This document shows positions 18,849 through 28,353 of a stretch of 32,644 nt of DNA, piece after piece. The stretch is from Oscillospiraceae bacterium (lineage in GTDB: Bacteria; Bacillota; Clostridia; UMGS1810), in contig SVKG01000004.1 in the NCBI GenBank assembly GCA_015068565.1, positions 1-32,644 of the forward strand, read 5' to 3'. The notes under the pieces are model-generated. The model was not told the DNA's origin, ran no database searches, and was given only the letters and a program-made list of their open reading frames with translations. How positions within the stretch are numbered: position 1 is the stretch's first letter; the number at the start of each line of letters is the position of its first letter. The translations under genes and the position numbers were made by a program.

Positions 18849-20351
18849 TTATTTTTTAATCAGTTGTTTTAAAACGCCTGTAAACAGCAAAGCAACAATA
18901 TACACTCCTCCGCATACACAAAGGGGAATGATAAATGTAACTGTGCCATGGGTAAACTCTTTCATAAACACATTAAACACTGCATACACACCCGCCGCCA
19001 ATGCACCCGATACAAAAATTTTGCCGATGTTTACTACGAGGTCCTTTTTCCAATAACTGCCTACGACTTTCTTCATACCTACCGCCATAAGCACTGCATA
19101 GCCCGTCATAAGAGCCGATGTGGCAATCGCTATACACAAAGACGGCAGAGTTATATAAGTACCTGACAGAGTGATGCCGGGTACAAACACGGCAATCAAA
19201 ACATTGAGCACGGCATTGAGCACCACAACCGCCACTGTTCCTGCAACGGAGTAGTTATACTTACCAGCCAGGTAGAGAATTTTATTAAAAAGTTCCTGCG
19301 CGGTATAACCCAGTATACCCATACTGTATACAAAAAACATTATCGCCACCGCAGTTGTGGACTGGGCGGTAAAGGAACCCCGCTCATAAAGGAGGCCTAT
19401 TACATTTGTGCCGAACAGCCCCACAACAAGTAAAAACGGCAGGAAAATAGCAGTCATTACCGTTATGATATACCGCAAGGTTTCGTTTACATAGTCAATA
19501 TTGTTTTCCTCGTAATTTTTGGAGATAGCGGGAAAAACCACGGTGGACATCGCCACAACAAAAACACTTGATATTGTGATAAACAGATTAGATGCATAGT
19601 TAAATGTTGCCGCCATACCCTCGTTGCCGCTGACAAAGGCTCTGTCGGTATACAGGCACACCTGAAACATCATATTGGAGATGAAAATCCACAGGATTTC
19701 CATATTACCCTCGGATTTGCTTATATACTTCTCCCTCGAAAGCAGGGTATACTGTTTTTTATAAAAAGACGGGAGCAGTATTGCAATATGCAAAAACCAA
19801 CCCAGTGTAGTGACTGCACCGATAGTAAGCACAGAGGCGTCAAACAGATACAGAGTCAGTATTATAATCACGTTATACGGAACACTCATAACGGCTGTTA
19901 CAAAAAACGCCCGTTCGTTCTGCAAAACACCCGAAATAATATACGCGATAACAACAAACACCAAAGACGGAAGCATTACATAAAAAAGTTGTATCGCAAG
20001 TTGGCTATCCTCCGTACCGATATTGGGGAGAATAATATTTACAATCTGCGGGGCAAAAACCGCCATCACAGCAACCGCCGCAACAAGATACAAAAATGCT
20101 TTTTTTATAAAATACGACACATAGGCTTTTTCTTTGCCGATGTTTTCTGTTTTATTGATATTTTTGATTACAAGTGTTGACAAAGCGACACCTATCCCCG
20201 TGAAAATAAGGGTAACAAGTCCAAACACCTGAAAGTAGATGTCTGCAAGTACTCCCGTACCAAAAATCTCGGCAAAAACAATGTCACGGAAAAAGCCAAG
20301 CCCTTTTGCCATAACTATTCCAAGAACGACCATTATATAAGCACTGCCCAT
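18849..20351 (-). CDS. MurJ/MviN-like lipid flippase (MOP exporter superfamily)
   Basis: 500 aa, about 13-14 predicted TMs; MGSAYIMVVLGIVMAKGLGFFRDIVFAEIFGTGVLADIYFQVF matches the MurJ N-terminus. Upstream of the DUF5693-like gene and csaB. Confidence 0.87.
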   Translation of the reverse strand: MGSAYIMVVLGIVMAKGLGFFRDIVFAEIFGTGVLADIYFQVFGLVTLIFTGIGVALSTLVIKNINKTENIGKEKAYVSYFIKKAFLYLVAAVAVMAVFAPQIVNIILPNIGTEDSQLAIQLFYVMLPSLVFVVIAYIISGVLQNERAFFVTAVMSVPYNVIIILTLYLFDASVLTIGAVTTLGWFLHIAILLPSFYKKQYTLLSREKYISKSEGNMEILWIFISNMMFQVCLYTDRAFVSGNEGMAATFNYASNLFITISSVFVVAMSTVVFPAISKNYEENNIDYVNETLRYIITVMTAIFLPFLLVVGLFGTNVIGLLYERGSFTAQSTTAVAIMFFVYSMGILGYTAQELFNKILYLAGKYNYSVAGTVAVVVLNAVLNVLIAVFVPGITLSGTYITLPSLCIAIATSALMTGYAVLMAVGMKKVVGSYWKKDLVVNIGKIFVSGALAAGVYAVFNVFMKEFTHGTVTFIIPLCVCGGVYIVALLFTGVLKQLIKK

Positions 20352-20539
20352 TGCGGTTTATCACCTCGCAAAATTAAACTGAGTTATAACATACATATAA
20401 TATTATACATTATAGTAAAATTTAAGTCAATTGTATTCTATTGAAATTATCTCTGACCTATGGTATAATGAGTCCAAGTAAAATCTCAAAATCGGAATCT
20501 GGGATGTTCCGTTTTGCCTAATCACCTTTGGAGGAAAAA

Positions 20540-22753
20540 ATGAAAAAGTTTATATTGTTTTTTATATTTACTATAATTCTCGGCACTTCCGTTTATGCTG
20601 AGCCGATTAAAAAATACGAAGAGGTTATCCCCCTCTCCCCGAAAGTTACTCTTACAAAGGTTTCGGAGTTCCGCTCGGACCGCAACCTGAGTTATTCATA
20701 CATTAAGGCGGACCTTACGGCGAAAAACACCGGTTTCAGGCTCTTCTCCTCTGACGAGGGGACTGACATGCTTGACACTGTATCCAACCTCGTTAAAGAC
20801 GAAGAGGATGTTATTGCCGCAATCAATGCAGACTTTTTTTCTGTTTTTTCGGGGAACAAAGGATTCTCTCTGGGTATCCAGATTGAAGACGGAGTTTTAA
20901 AGCAATCGCCCATCAACCCTTCTACCATGGCAACAGTTGCATACGCTGATGATGAAATTACCATGTCGTACCTTGATTTTCACATAATGGCGGTTGCCCC
21001 CAACTGGGAGTATGCCGAAATCCGCCATCTCAACAAGCATACTACATATTACGGAGATATCCTTATGTATACCAAGGATTTCAACGGCGGAATGTCACCC
21101 GCACCCGGCGGCGAAGTGGTCGAGGTCGTGGTGGAAGACGGCAAGATAAAAGAATTCAGGCGGAATATGCCGCCTGTTGAGATTCCGGAGGACGGGTGTG
21201 TGCTTGTGGTTTCCGAAGGGTCAACAATGTTTTTTGCCAACAACTTCGCAGAGGGGGACGAAATAAGATTTGATTATTATTTCACTCCCGACATAAGTGA
21301 AGCAGAAACTGCTTTCGGTGCAGGGGCTATGCTGGTGGAAAACGGCGAGGCAGTGCCTACATTCTCCCATGTGGTTGCGGGTAATCACCCAAGAAGCGCA
21401 CTGGGTGTCGACAAGGACGGCACAACACTCTACATAGTAGCAGTTGACGGACGTCAGGATTCCAGCCTGGGACTCAGTATGTCACGTCTTGCACAACTGA
21501 TGCTGGAACTTGGTTGCTACAACGCTGTAAACCTTGACGGCGGCGGCTCTACCAACATGGTAGCATCAACAATGTGGAAAGAAGACATACACACAGTAAA
21601 CTCACCTACGGAAAACAGAAAAGTAATAAATGCAATAGGTCTTACCTACTCCGCAAAAAAAGGCGAACCTCAAAATATTGACATCAAAGCAGATGCCGAA
21701 GCGGTATTTATTGGTCACCCCGTAAAAATATCAACCGCTCTGTATGACAAAAATATGCGTCCCGTTGCAGAAGAGGTGGAAGTATCTTCTATTTACGGAA
21801 CGGTGGAAGACAATATTTACATCCCCGAAACATCGGGGGAAACAATCGTCAAGGCAAAGTATGACGACTTGTCTGCAAAGACGGAAATATATGTGGTGGA
21901 AAAAATTGCGGGTATTGACACAGAGCCATACATCAGGCTAAATACGGGAGAAAGCAAAACACTTGATATAAATGTTTTTGACAACGAAGGGCATTATGTG
22001 GCTGTTACAGATACTAAACTTTTTGACATCCTCTCCTCTGACGAGGATATTGTTTCTGTATCCGGCAACAAGGTTACTGCACACAGTGCCGGTAATGCAA
22101 TTATAACAGTACAGAAAGACGGGGTATGCTCATACATATCCGTTGTGGCAGAAGATAACACAGATGAGGAAGAACTTAAATTCACCGCTGCTCCCGAAAA
22201 TATTTATGCTGACTCCGGCGATATGTCGGGACACAAGATTGTTATAGGCGCTGTTAACAAAAAGGCTGACACACTTTTAAAAGCACTTATTAACGGAAGA
22301 ATCAAATCAGCAATTGCAAACGAGGAAAACAGTTTCCTTATAGGCGAAGAGTCAAAATTCAGCAATTATGAAACCGACAATGCCCTTTATATAAACGTGG
22401 ACACCGCCAAGGGAAGTGTAAGGTCTGCCGATGAAGCACAATGGACCAAAATTGACGGAGCGATCAGGTCAACAGACAAGGACAATATATTTATATTCTC
22501 CGAAAATTCTGTTTTCGACGGTACGGAGTTCGGGTTCAGGGCGATCACTGATTATTTTGCCGAAACAGGCAAGAATGTATTCGTTATCACCGGCGGCAAC
22601 AGCAACTCTTACAAAAACATAAAGGGTGTGCACTATTTTACCTTGGGCTACGAAGACGATGTCCGTTTGAATGCAGACTTTGTATCACAATGCAAATCTC
22701 TGGTGTTGCACTTTGGCGAAACAGTCACCTTTGAATGGGTACCGTGTTTTTAA
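20540..22753 (+). CDS. Secreted phosphodiester glycosidase family (NAGPA/DUF2233-like) exoprotein with Big-like and C-terminal domains
   Basis: Signal peptide MKKFILFFIFTIILGTSVYA; NADFFSVFSG, NHPRSALGVDKDGTTLYIVAVDGRQ, LGCYNAVNLDGGGSTNMV motifs. Start set at the ATG after GGAGG; the ORF track uses an upstream TTG. Confidence 0.85.
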   Translation: MKKFILFFIFTIILGTSVYAEPIKKYEEVIPLSPKVTLTKVSEFRSDRNLSYSYIKADLTAKNTGFRLFSSDEGTDMLDTVSNLVKDEEDVIAAINADFFSVFSGNKGFSLGIQIEDGVLKQSPINPSTMATVAYADDEITMSYLDFHIMAVAPNWEYAEIRHLNKHTTYYGDILMYTKDFNGGMSPAPGGEVVEVVVEDGKIKEFRRNMPPVEIPEDGCVLVVSEGSTMFFANNFAEGDEIRFDYYFTPDISEAETAFGAGAMLVENGEAVPTFSHVVAGNHPRSALGVDKDGTTLYIVAVDGRQDSSLGLSMSRLAQLMLELGCYNAVNLDGGGSTNMVASTMWKEDIHTVNSPTENRKVINAIGLTYSAKKGEPQNIDIKADAEAVFIGHPVKISTALYDKNMRPVAEEVEVSSIYGTVEDNIYIPETSGETIVKAKYDDLSAKTEIYVVEKIAGIDTEPYIRLNTGESKTLDINVFDNEGHYVAVTDTKLFDILSSDEDIVSVSGNKVTAHSAGNAIITVQKDGVCSYISVVAEDNTDEEELKFTAAPENIYADSGDMSGHKIVIGAVNKKADTLLKALINGRIKSAIANEENSFLIGEESKFSNYETDNALYINVDTAKGSVRSADEAQWTKIDGAIRSTDKDNIFIFSENSVFDGTEFGFRAITDYFAETGKNVFVITGGNSNSYKNIKGVHYFTLGYEDDVRLNADFVSQCKSLVLHFGETVTFEWVPCF

Positions 22754-22838
22754 ACAGTAAATTGCAAGTATAAAATCTATGGGAATTTCATAGTTTTATT
22801 CAGACCGGAAAACCGGAACAAATGTCCGGAGGGATTAA

Positions 22839-23699
22839 ATGAAAGAGATAAAGTTTAAAAATATTATTATGCTCACTCTGGCGGGGCTTATAAATGCTTT
22901 TGGAATAACTGTGTTCCTCGCCCCCGTAAAACTGTACGACAGCGGAATATCAGGTACAGCCATGCTTTTATCTCAGTTGACACCCGAATGGTTGTCTCTG
23001 TCGGTATTTTTGATTATCCTAAATACTCCCCTTTTTATTTTCGGATTCAAAAAACAAGGCTCGTTGTTTACCTTTTATTCTCTCTACACCGTCATCATAT
23101 ATTCCTTAGGTGCGTGGCTCATAACAGACGTATTACCTGTTGACGTTTCCCTTGCCTCTCCTCTTGCCGGTACAGACCTTTTGCTGTGTGCATTATTCGG
23201 CGGTCTTATATCCGGTGTGGGAAGCGGTATCACCATACGGTTTGGCGGCGCTATTGACGGTATAGAGGTAATGTCGGTAATATTTTCAAAAAAACTCGGA
23301 ATCACCGTAGGCACTTTTGTAATGATATACAACGTGTTACTGTATATCATTTGCGGAGTTGTTATGGAAAGTTGGATTCTTCCGCTGTATTCAATAGTTA
23401 CTTATGCGGCAGGGCTTAAAACCATCGACTTTATTGTAGAGGGTATTGACCGTTCAAAAGCGGCTATGATAATAACCTCAAAACCGGATGAAATATCCGA
23501 AAAACTTATGTCAACCTTTGAATGCGGCACAACAAAAATCAGTGTAAAAGGCGGTTATTCCAACGATGACAAAACCATGATATATTTTATACTTGACCGT
23601 TTCCAGATTTCCAAGATGAGGGATATCGTACACGGCGTAGACGAAGGGGCATACATTACGATTACGGAAGTCGCCGATATTTTTAAATCCAATATGTAA
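22839..23699 (+). CDS. YitT family membrane protein (DUF161 + DUF2179)
   Basis: 286 aa; TM-rich N-terminus (LAGLINAFGITVFLAPVKLYDSGISGTAML), SGVGSGITIRFGGAIDGIEVMSV, C-terminal DUF2179-like region ending GAYITITEVADIFKSNM. Confidence 0.88.
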   Translation: MKEIKFKNIIMLTLAGLINAFGITVFLAPVKLYDSGISGTAMLLSQLTPEWLSLSVFLIILNTPLFIFGFKKQGSLFTFYSLYTVIIYSLGAWLITDVLPVDVSLASPLAGTDLLLCALFGGLISGVGSGITIRFGGAIDGIEVMSVIFSKKLGITVGTFVMIYNVLLYIICGVVMESWILPLYSIVTYAAGLKTIDFIVEGIDRSKAAMIITSKPDEISEKLMSTFECGTTKISVKGGYSNDDKTMIYFILDRFQISKMRDIVHGVDEGAYITITEVADIFKSNM

Positions 23700-23731
23700 A
23701 AAAAGGATGTGCAAAGCACATCCTTTTTTTA
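23698..23731. terminator. Bidirectional terminator between YitT-family gene and lysA
   Basis: AAAAAAAGGATGTGC-AAA-GCACATCCTTTTTTT. Confidence 0.88.
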
Positions 23732-25030
23732 TTATAATTCATTTGCAATCAAATCTTCGTAAGTTTCGCGTTTTACCGCCACATAATCCCTGCCGCCCGA
23801 AATCATTACAATGGGTGGGCGGGGAATTTTATTATAGTTAGACGCCATACTGTAATTATATGCGCCTGTGGAAAGCACTGCCAGGATATCTCCCGACTGC
23901 GGAGTCTGTATACAGGTGTCTTCCTGGATAAGGTCTCCGCTTTCGCAACACTTACCTGCTATGGTACAAAGATAATCTGCTTTGCAGTTGGCTCTGTTTG
24001 CCACAATACACGTATAGGGGGAAGAGTACAGCGCATAACGGGGATTATCCGACATACCGCCGTCTATGGCAACATATTTTTTATAACCTGTTATCTCTTT
24101 AATACTGCCGACGGTATAAAGTGTTATACCGCAATCGCCAACAATACTCCTGCCCGGCTCCATTAAAATCTCCGGCTCTTCCAGTCCGCAGGATGCACAC
24201 TCTGCTTTAACTGCCACAGCAAGTTCCGCTATGCAACTGCGGATGTCAAGTTCTTCGTCCGATTCTACATATCTTATACCAAAACCGCCGCCAAGATTTA
24301 AAACTCGGGGACTATACCCTGTTTTATCCCTCACATCAGAGGAAAACTTTATCATAACTTTTGCGCAATCGACAAAGGGCTGTGCATCAAACACCTGTGA
24401 GCCTATATGGCAGTGATAACCTGCAAGGTCAATATTTTTACAAGACAGTGCCGTCTCTACAATCTCCATAGCCTGACCTGTTTCAATAGCAGAACCAAAC
24501 TTACAGTCCACCTTGCCTGTGGCAACAGCCTCGTATGTGTGGGGGTCAATTCCCGGTGTTATCCTGAGAAGTATCCTCTGCTTTATTCCGGCTTTCTTTG
24601 CCGCAGCGTCCACATTTTCAAGTTCATAAAGATTATCAACAATAAAACAGCCTATGCCCTCTTTGACGGCGTATTCTATCTCGTCGATGGTTTTGTTATT
24701 GCCGTGAAAATAAATGTTCTCTGCTTTAAATCCTGCTTTAAGAGCAACATACAACTCTCCGCCTGACACCACATCAACCAGCATATCCTCCTCCGCCATA
24801 ATCTCATAGATACGCTTAAAGGATGATGCCTTGGAAGCATAAAGCACCTGTGAACTTTTAAAGTTTTCTTCCAGTGCTTTTTTATAGGTACGGCATTTAT
24901 TCCTGATTTTATCCTCATCCATCAGATACAGAGGAGTTTTATATTTTTCTGTAAGAGAGACGGTATCAACACCGGCAAAGGTGAGGTTGCCGTTTTCGTT
25001 TACAGACAGATTATCTACTATAAAATCCAT
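23732..25030 (-). CDS. lysA: Diaminopimelate decarboxylase
   Basis: 432 aa; PLYLMDEDKIRNKCR, LYASKAS (PLP lysine), GYHCHIGSQ, LNLGGGFGIRY, EPGRSIVG, CCESGDL. Confidence 0.96.
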   Translation of the reverse strand: MDFIVDNLSVNENGNLTFAGVDTVSLTEKYKTPLYLMDEDKIRNKCRTYKKALEENFKSSQVLYASKASSFKRIYEIMAEEDMLVDVVSGGELYVALKAGFKAENIYFHGNNKTIDEIEYAVKEGIGCFIVDNLYELENVDAAAKKAGIKQRILLRITPGIDPHTYEAVATGKVDCKFGSAIETGQAMEIVETALSCKNIDLAGYHCHIGSQVFDAQPFVDCAKVMIKFSSDVRDKTGYSPRVLNLGGGFGIRYVESDEELDIRSCIAELAVAVKAECASCGLEEPEILMEPGRSIVGDCGITLYTVGSIKEITGYKKYVAIDGGMSDNPRYALYSSPYTCIVANRANCKADYLCTIAGKCCESGDLIQEDTCIQTPQSGDILAVLSTGAYNYSMASNYNKIPRPPIVMISGGRDYVAVKRETYEDLIANEL

Positions 25031-25051
25031 TGAATACTCCTTAAAATGACA

Positions 25052-25939
25052 TCATATCAAGCCTTGTTCTTTCATCAAAGATACTAAGACTTTTTCTTTT
25101 CCATCACTCATTTTAACAAGAGGAAGACGCAGGTAGTTTTCGCAAAAGCCCATCTGTGCCATGGCTGATTTTACGGGGATGGGATTAACCTCGCTGAAAA
25201 GGGCGTTTATAAGAGGAAGCAACTCCAACTGCAAATCTCTCGCTTTTGCTACATCGCCTTTTGCAAAACTTTGGCAAATCTCAACCGTTTTACGGGGCAT
25301 AAGGTTTGAAAGTACAGAAATTACGCCGATACCGCCCAAAGACATTATCGGTACAATTTCATCGTCGTTACCGGAGTAAATATCAAGTTTACCCTTGACG
25401 AGGGAAGCAGTCTTTGCAATGGCAGAGATATTTCCGTTGGCCTCTTTGATACCCGTAATCATAGGATGCTCAGCAAGTTTAAGATATGTTTCCGGCTCAA
25501 TATTGACGCCTGTTCTTGAAGGCACGTTATAGAGAATTACCGGTACAGTACTTGCATCGGCAATCGCCTTATACATCTGCACCAGGCCATCCTGAGTTGT
25601 CTTATTATAATAAGGTGTTACAACCAGAACAGCGTCCGCACCCGCCTCACACGAAAATCTGGTGAGAGAAATTGCATAGGAAGTGTCATTACTGCCCGTA
25701 CCTGCAATTACGGGTACTCTTTTATTTACTCTCTCAACAGCGTACTTTATAACCTCTCTATGTTCCTCGTCTGTAAGAGTTGACGATTCACCGGTAGTTC
25801 CGCAAATTACAAGGGCATTGATACCCTCCTCTATCTGCCAGTCTATCAGTTTACCCAATTTTTCATAATTTACTCCATTTTCATCAATAGGAGTTATGAG
25901 GGCAGTGGCAACACCGCTGAAAACTGAGTTCTTATTCAT
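25052..25939 (-). CDS. dapA: 4-hydroxy-tetrahydrodipicolinate synthase
   Basis: MNKNSVFSGVATALITPIDENGVNYEKL, VICGTTGESSTLTDEEH, VTPYYNKTTQDGL, YNVPSRTGVNI, GIKEANGN, YSGNDD. Start at the ATG preceded by GGAAAGGAT; the ORF track extension overlaps the riboswitch leader. Confidence 0.95.
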   Translation of the reverse strand: MNKNSVFSGVATALITPIDENGVNYEKLGKLIDWQIEEGINALVICGTTGESSTLTDEEHREVIKYAVERVNKRVPVIAGTGSNDTSYAISLTRFSCEAGADAVLVVTPYYNKTTQDGLVQMYKAIADASTVPVILYNVPSRTGVNIEPETYLKLAEHPMITGIKEANGNISAIAKTASLVKGKLDIYSGNDDEIVPIMSLGGIGVISVLSNLMPRKTVEICQSFAKGDVAKARDLQLELLPLINALFSEVNPIPVKSAMAQMGFCENYLRLPLVKMSDGKEKVLVSLMKEQGLI

Positions 25940-25955
25940 TTTGATACATCCTTTC

Positions 25956-25989
25956 CAAAATAAAAGAGGTTTCGCGTACGGAAACCTCA
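25956..25989 (-). terminator. Riboswitch expression-platform terminator upstream of dapA
   Basis: Minus strand GAGGTTTC-CGTACGC-GAAACCTC followed by TTTTATTTT, just before the dapA RBS. Confidence 0.75.
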
Positions 25990-26017
25990 AAATAACACAA
26001 CCACAATATTGCTTGTA

Positions 26018-26190
26018 TATATGATAGCACTCCGCACAAAACACGACAACACAGCAAATATTATTTTGCTCTGTCAGGCCGGTCTTTCGCCTCAACCGCC
26101 TTCGGCACCTATACCTTTCACGCACAGAAAAGCCTTGCGAAAGCCGCACCTGTGCGATACTGATTATAAAATGCAACCTCTATCTTTATA
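26018..26190 (-). ncRNA. Lysine riboswitch (L-box) aptamer controlling dapA
   Basis: Minus strand GATAGAGGTTGCATTTTATAATCAGTA ... GTGAAAGGTATAGGTGCCGAAGGCGGTTGAG ... GGCCTGACAGAGC ... CTATC. P1 arms GATAG/CTATC pair. Conserved AGAGG/AGTA/GAAAGG/GCCGAAG elements of the lysine class. Next to dapA/lysA. Confidence 0.87.
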
Positions 26191-26199
26191 TCTTTTATA

Positions 26200-26229
26200 A
26201 TAATAACATAATTTGTAATATTTTGTCAA
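26200..26229 (-). promoter_or_regulatory. Sigma-A promoter for the riboswitch-dapA transcript
   Basis: Minus strand TTGACA (26229-26224), 18-nt spacer, TATTAT (26205-26200). Confidence 0.6.
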
Positions 26230-26232
26230 GCA

Positions 26233-27585
26233 TTACTTATTGGCGGCTATATACATAGCACATTCCACACGTTTCTTTTCAAGTTCACAGGCAATCTCAT
26301 AGGGTTTGTTTATATCGCCGTTGAAATTATATGCATTTGCACTGCATCCGCCGCTGCAATAAAACTTCGCCCAGCAATCAGCGCATTTCTCTTTGCTGTA
26401 TACGTGGGATTTCATAAACTTATCGCGAATTTCGGCATCGAGGCTACCGTCGAAAACATTACCCATCTTAAATGGCTCGTTGCCCACAAACTGATGGCAG
26501 GGATAGATATCTCCATCGGGGGTTACGGCAACATACTCGTGCCCCGCACCGCAACCGCTTAATCTTTTATAAATACAAGGGCCTTGGGTAAAGTCCATCA
26601 TAAAGTGGAAGAAATTAAAGCCCTTGCCGTCTTTTCTGCGTTTGAGATACTCGTCGGCAAGTTTTTCGTACTCGCCGTAAAGTTTGGGGAGATGCTCCTC
26701 CTTTAATGCAAATTCATGGTCATCGGGAAGTACAACCGGCTCCACGGAAATCTGCTCAAAGCCTTCGTCTGCAAGATGGATTACATCCTCGGCAAAATCA
26801 AGGTTATTCGCCGTAAATGTACCCCTTACATAATAATTATCCTGATTACGGCTGTCGGCAAGTTTTTTGTATTTAGGCAAAATGTCATCGTATGTACTCT
26901 GTCCGCCTACTCTCGGGCGCATAAAATCATGTACATCTTTTCTGCCGTCTATACTGAGCACCACATTACCCATATTTTCGTTTATGTATTCCTGAATTTC
27001 ATCATTTAACAAAAGCCCGTTTGTTGTTATGGTAAAGCGGAATATCTTGCCGGTTTCCCCGGCTCTGCCTTTGGCATACTCCACGATATCTTTTACAACA
27101 TCGAAATTCATAAGTGGCTCCCCGCCGAAAAAGTCTATCTCAATATTTTTTCTGTCAGCGGATTTTTCTATAACAAAATCTATCGCCTTTTTGCCTACCT
27201 CACTGCTCATAAACGAACGCTTACCGCCATACTCACCCGTACCGGCAAAGCAGTACTTACAGCGCATATTACAGTCGTGGGTAATATGCAGACAGAGCGC
27301 CTTTACAACCGACTGCTTATTCCATTTTGCCACAATGGGGGCATAGGTGTCCTTCGAAAACAAAGCGTTTTTCTCAACAAGAAATAAAATCTCATCATAC
27401 GCTTCCCTTATATCCGCCTCGGTATACTTTTCCGTCAGGGCAGATACTGCCTCATCAGTGAGTTCTTTGTTATCTTCTGTAATATAATCAAGCAAATCGT
27501 ATACAACATCGCTTACAACATGGACCATTCCGCTGTATACATCGGCAACTATATTAGTGCCGTTTCTGCTGAACTTATGTATCAT
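26233..27585 (-). CDS. scfB: Radical SAM/SPASM thioether-forming SCIFF peptide maturase (ScfB)
   Basis: LHITHDCNMRCKYCFAGTGEYGG (CxxxCxxC), FFGGEPLMNFD, C-terminal SPASM cysteines (GCGAGHEYVAVTPDGDIYPCHQFVGNEPFKMGNV, KCADCWAKFYCSGGCSANAYNFNGDINKPYEIACELEKKR). Start set at MIHKFSRNG. Adjacent SCIFF precursor. Confidence 0.93.
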   Translation of the reverse strand: MIHKFSRNGTNIVADVYSGMVHVVSDVVYDLLDYITEDNKELTDEAVSALTEKYTEADIREAYDEILFLVEKNALFSKDTYAPIVAKWNKQSVVKALCLHITHDCNMRCKYCFAGTGEYGGKRSFMSSEVGKKAIDFVIEKSADRKNIEIDFFGGEPLMNFDVVKDIVEYAKGRAGETGKIFRFTITTNGLLLNDEIQEYINENMGNVVLSIDGRKDVHDFMRPRVGGQSTYDDILPKYKKLADSRNQDNYYVRGTFTANNLDFAEDVIHLADEGFEQISVEPVVLPDDHEFALKEEHLPKLYGEYEKLADEYLKRRKDGKGFNFFHFMMDFTQGPCIYKRLSGCGAGHEYVAVTPDGDIYPCHQFVGNEPFKMGNVFDGSLDAEIRDKFMKSHVYSKEKCADCWAKFYCSGGCSANAYNFNGDINKPYEIACELEKKRVECAMYIAANK

Positions 27586-27621
27586 AACCAATTCCCTTTC
27601 AACGAAACACGTCAAACTAAA

Positions 27622-27644
27622 TCAGGCGGTCTGTGACCGCCTGA
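27622..27644 (-). terminator. Perfect 10-bp intercistronic hairpin between scfA and scfB (leaky terminator or processing element)
   Basis: TCAGGCGGTC-ACA-GACCGCCTGA followed on the minus strand by TTTAGTTTG, a weak U-tract. Confidence 0.65.
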
Positions 27645-27667
27645 AAACAAACGCTTTTATAAATCTC

Positions 27668-27814
27668 TTATCTCTTTTCGTTCTCGCACTTCTGGTTTGC
27701 TACTGTGCAAGATGTTTTACATGCTGACTGGCATGATGTCTGGCATTCGCCGCAGCCACCCTTAGAAGCGCTTGACTTCAATACTGCATCGTTCAAAGAT
27801 TTAATGTGTTTCAT
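27668..27814 (-). CDS. scfA: SCIFF ranthipeptide precursor (six cysteines in forty-five residues), ScfA
   Basis: Absent from the supplied ORF track (48 aa). Read directly: MKHIKSLNDAVLKSSASKGGCGECQTSCQSACKTSCTVANQKCENEKR; six Cys; RBS GGGAGGTAA; next to scfB. Confidence 0.96.
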   Translation of the reverse strand: MKHIKSLNDAVLKSSASKGGCGECQTSCQSACKTSCTVANQKCENEKR

Positions 27815-27832
27815 GTAAATTACCTCCCATAT

Positions 27833-28249
27833 TTATTTCTTCTTCATGTTTATTCCAACAATTCCGCCGAAAGCACCCGATAAAAAACCTATTACCAAAA
27901 GTGCCACCACGTGCTTGTCAAAAACAAAACCTGTAACAAACATTGCACCCAGTATGTATAAAATCAACACATACATCAGCCCACCTATCGCACCGTTGAG
28001 CCATCCTCTTGACGAAGCGCCACGGGCTGTGGTAAATCCCGAAATCATAACAGCAAACACCATTGTAACAAATACAACCGTTCCTATTATACTATCCGGT
28101 ATACCCGTATATGTGAGCAAAAGCGCAAATACTGCAAACACCGCAAAGGTAAACCCGTAAGATACCCCAAGGCTCTTTAAAACGGAAATCACACTTGCAG
28201 GTAAAGAACTGTGTCTGTCCACAACTCCGGAAAATTCCAACTTCGGCAT
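27833..28249 (-). CDS. Small membrane protein, TIGR04086-like
   Basis: About 138 aa, four predicted TMs (SYGFTFAVFAVFALLLTYTGIPDSIIGTVVFVTMVFAVMISGFTTARGASSRGWLNGAIGGLMYVLILYILG). Lies between yajC and scfA, the usual position of this family. Start at MPKLEFSG after GGAGGG. Confidence 0.8.
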   Translation of the reverse strand: MPKLEFSGVVDRHSSLPASVISVLKSLGVSYGFTFAVFAVFALLLTYTGIPDSIIGTVVFVTMVFAVMISGFTTARGASSRGWLNGAIGGLMYVLILYILGAMFVTGFVFDKHVVALLVIGFLSGAFGGIVGINMKKK

Positions 28250-28353
28250 ATTTATCCCTCCGAACAATCTTTTATAGTATTACAGTTAATACATATTCGG
28301 GATGCCAAAATTTATACCCACTTTTAGGCGTGTTCGGATACTGACGCACCCGC

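Noticed and set aside
25940-26176. 79-aa N-terminal extension of dapA in the ORF track
   Set aside because: Overlaps the lysine riboswitch and its terminator; the true start is the ATG at 25939 with a good RBS.
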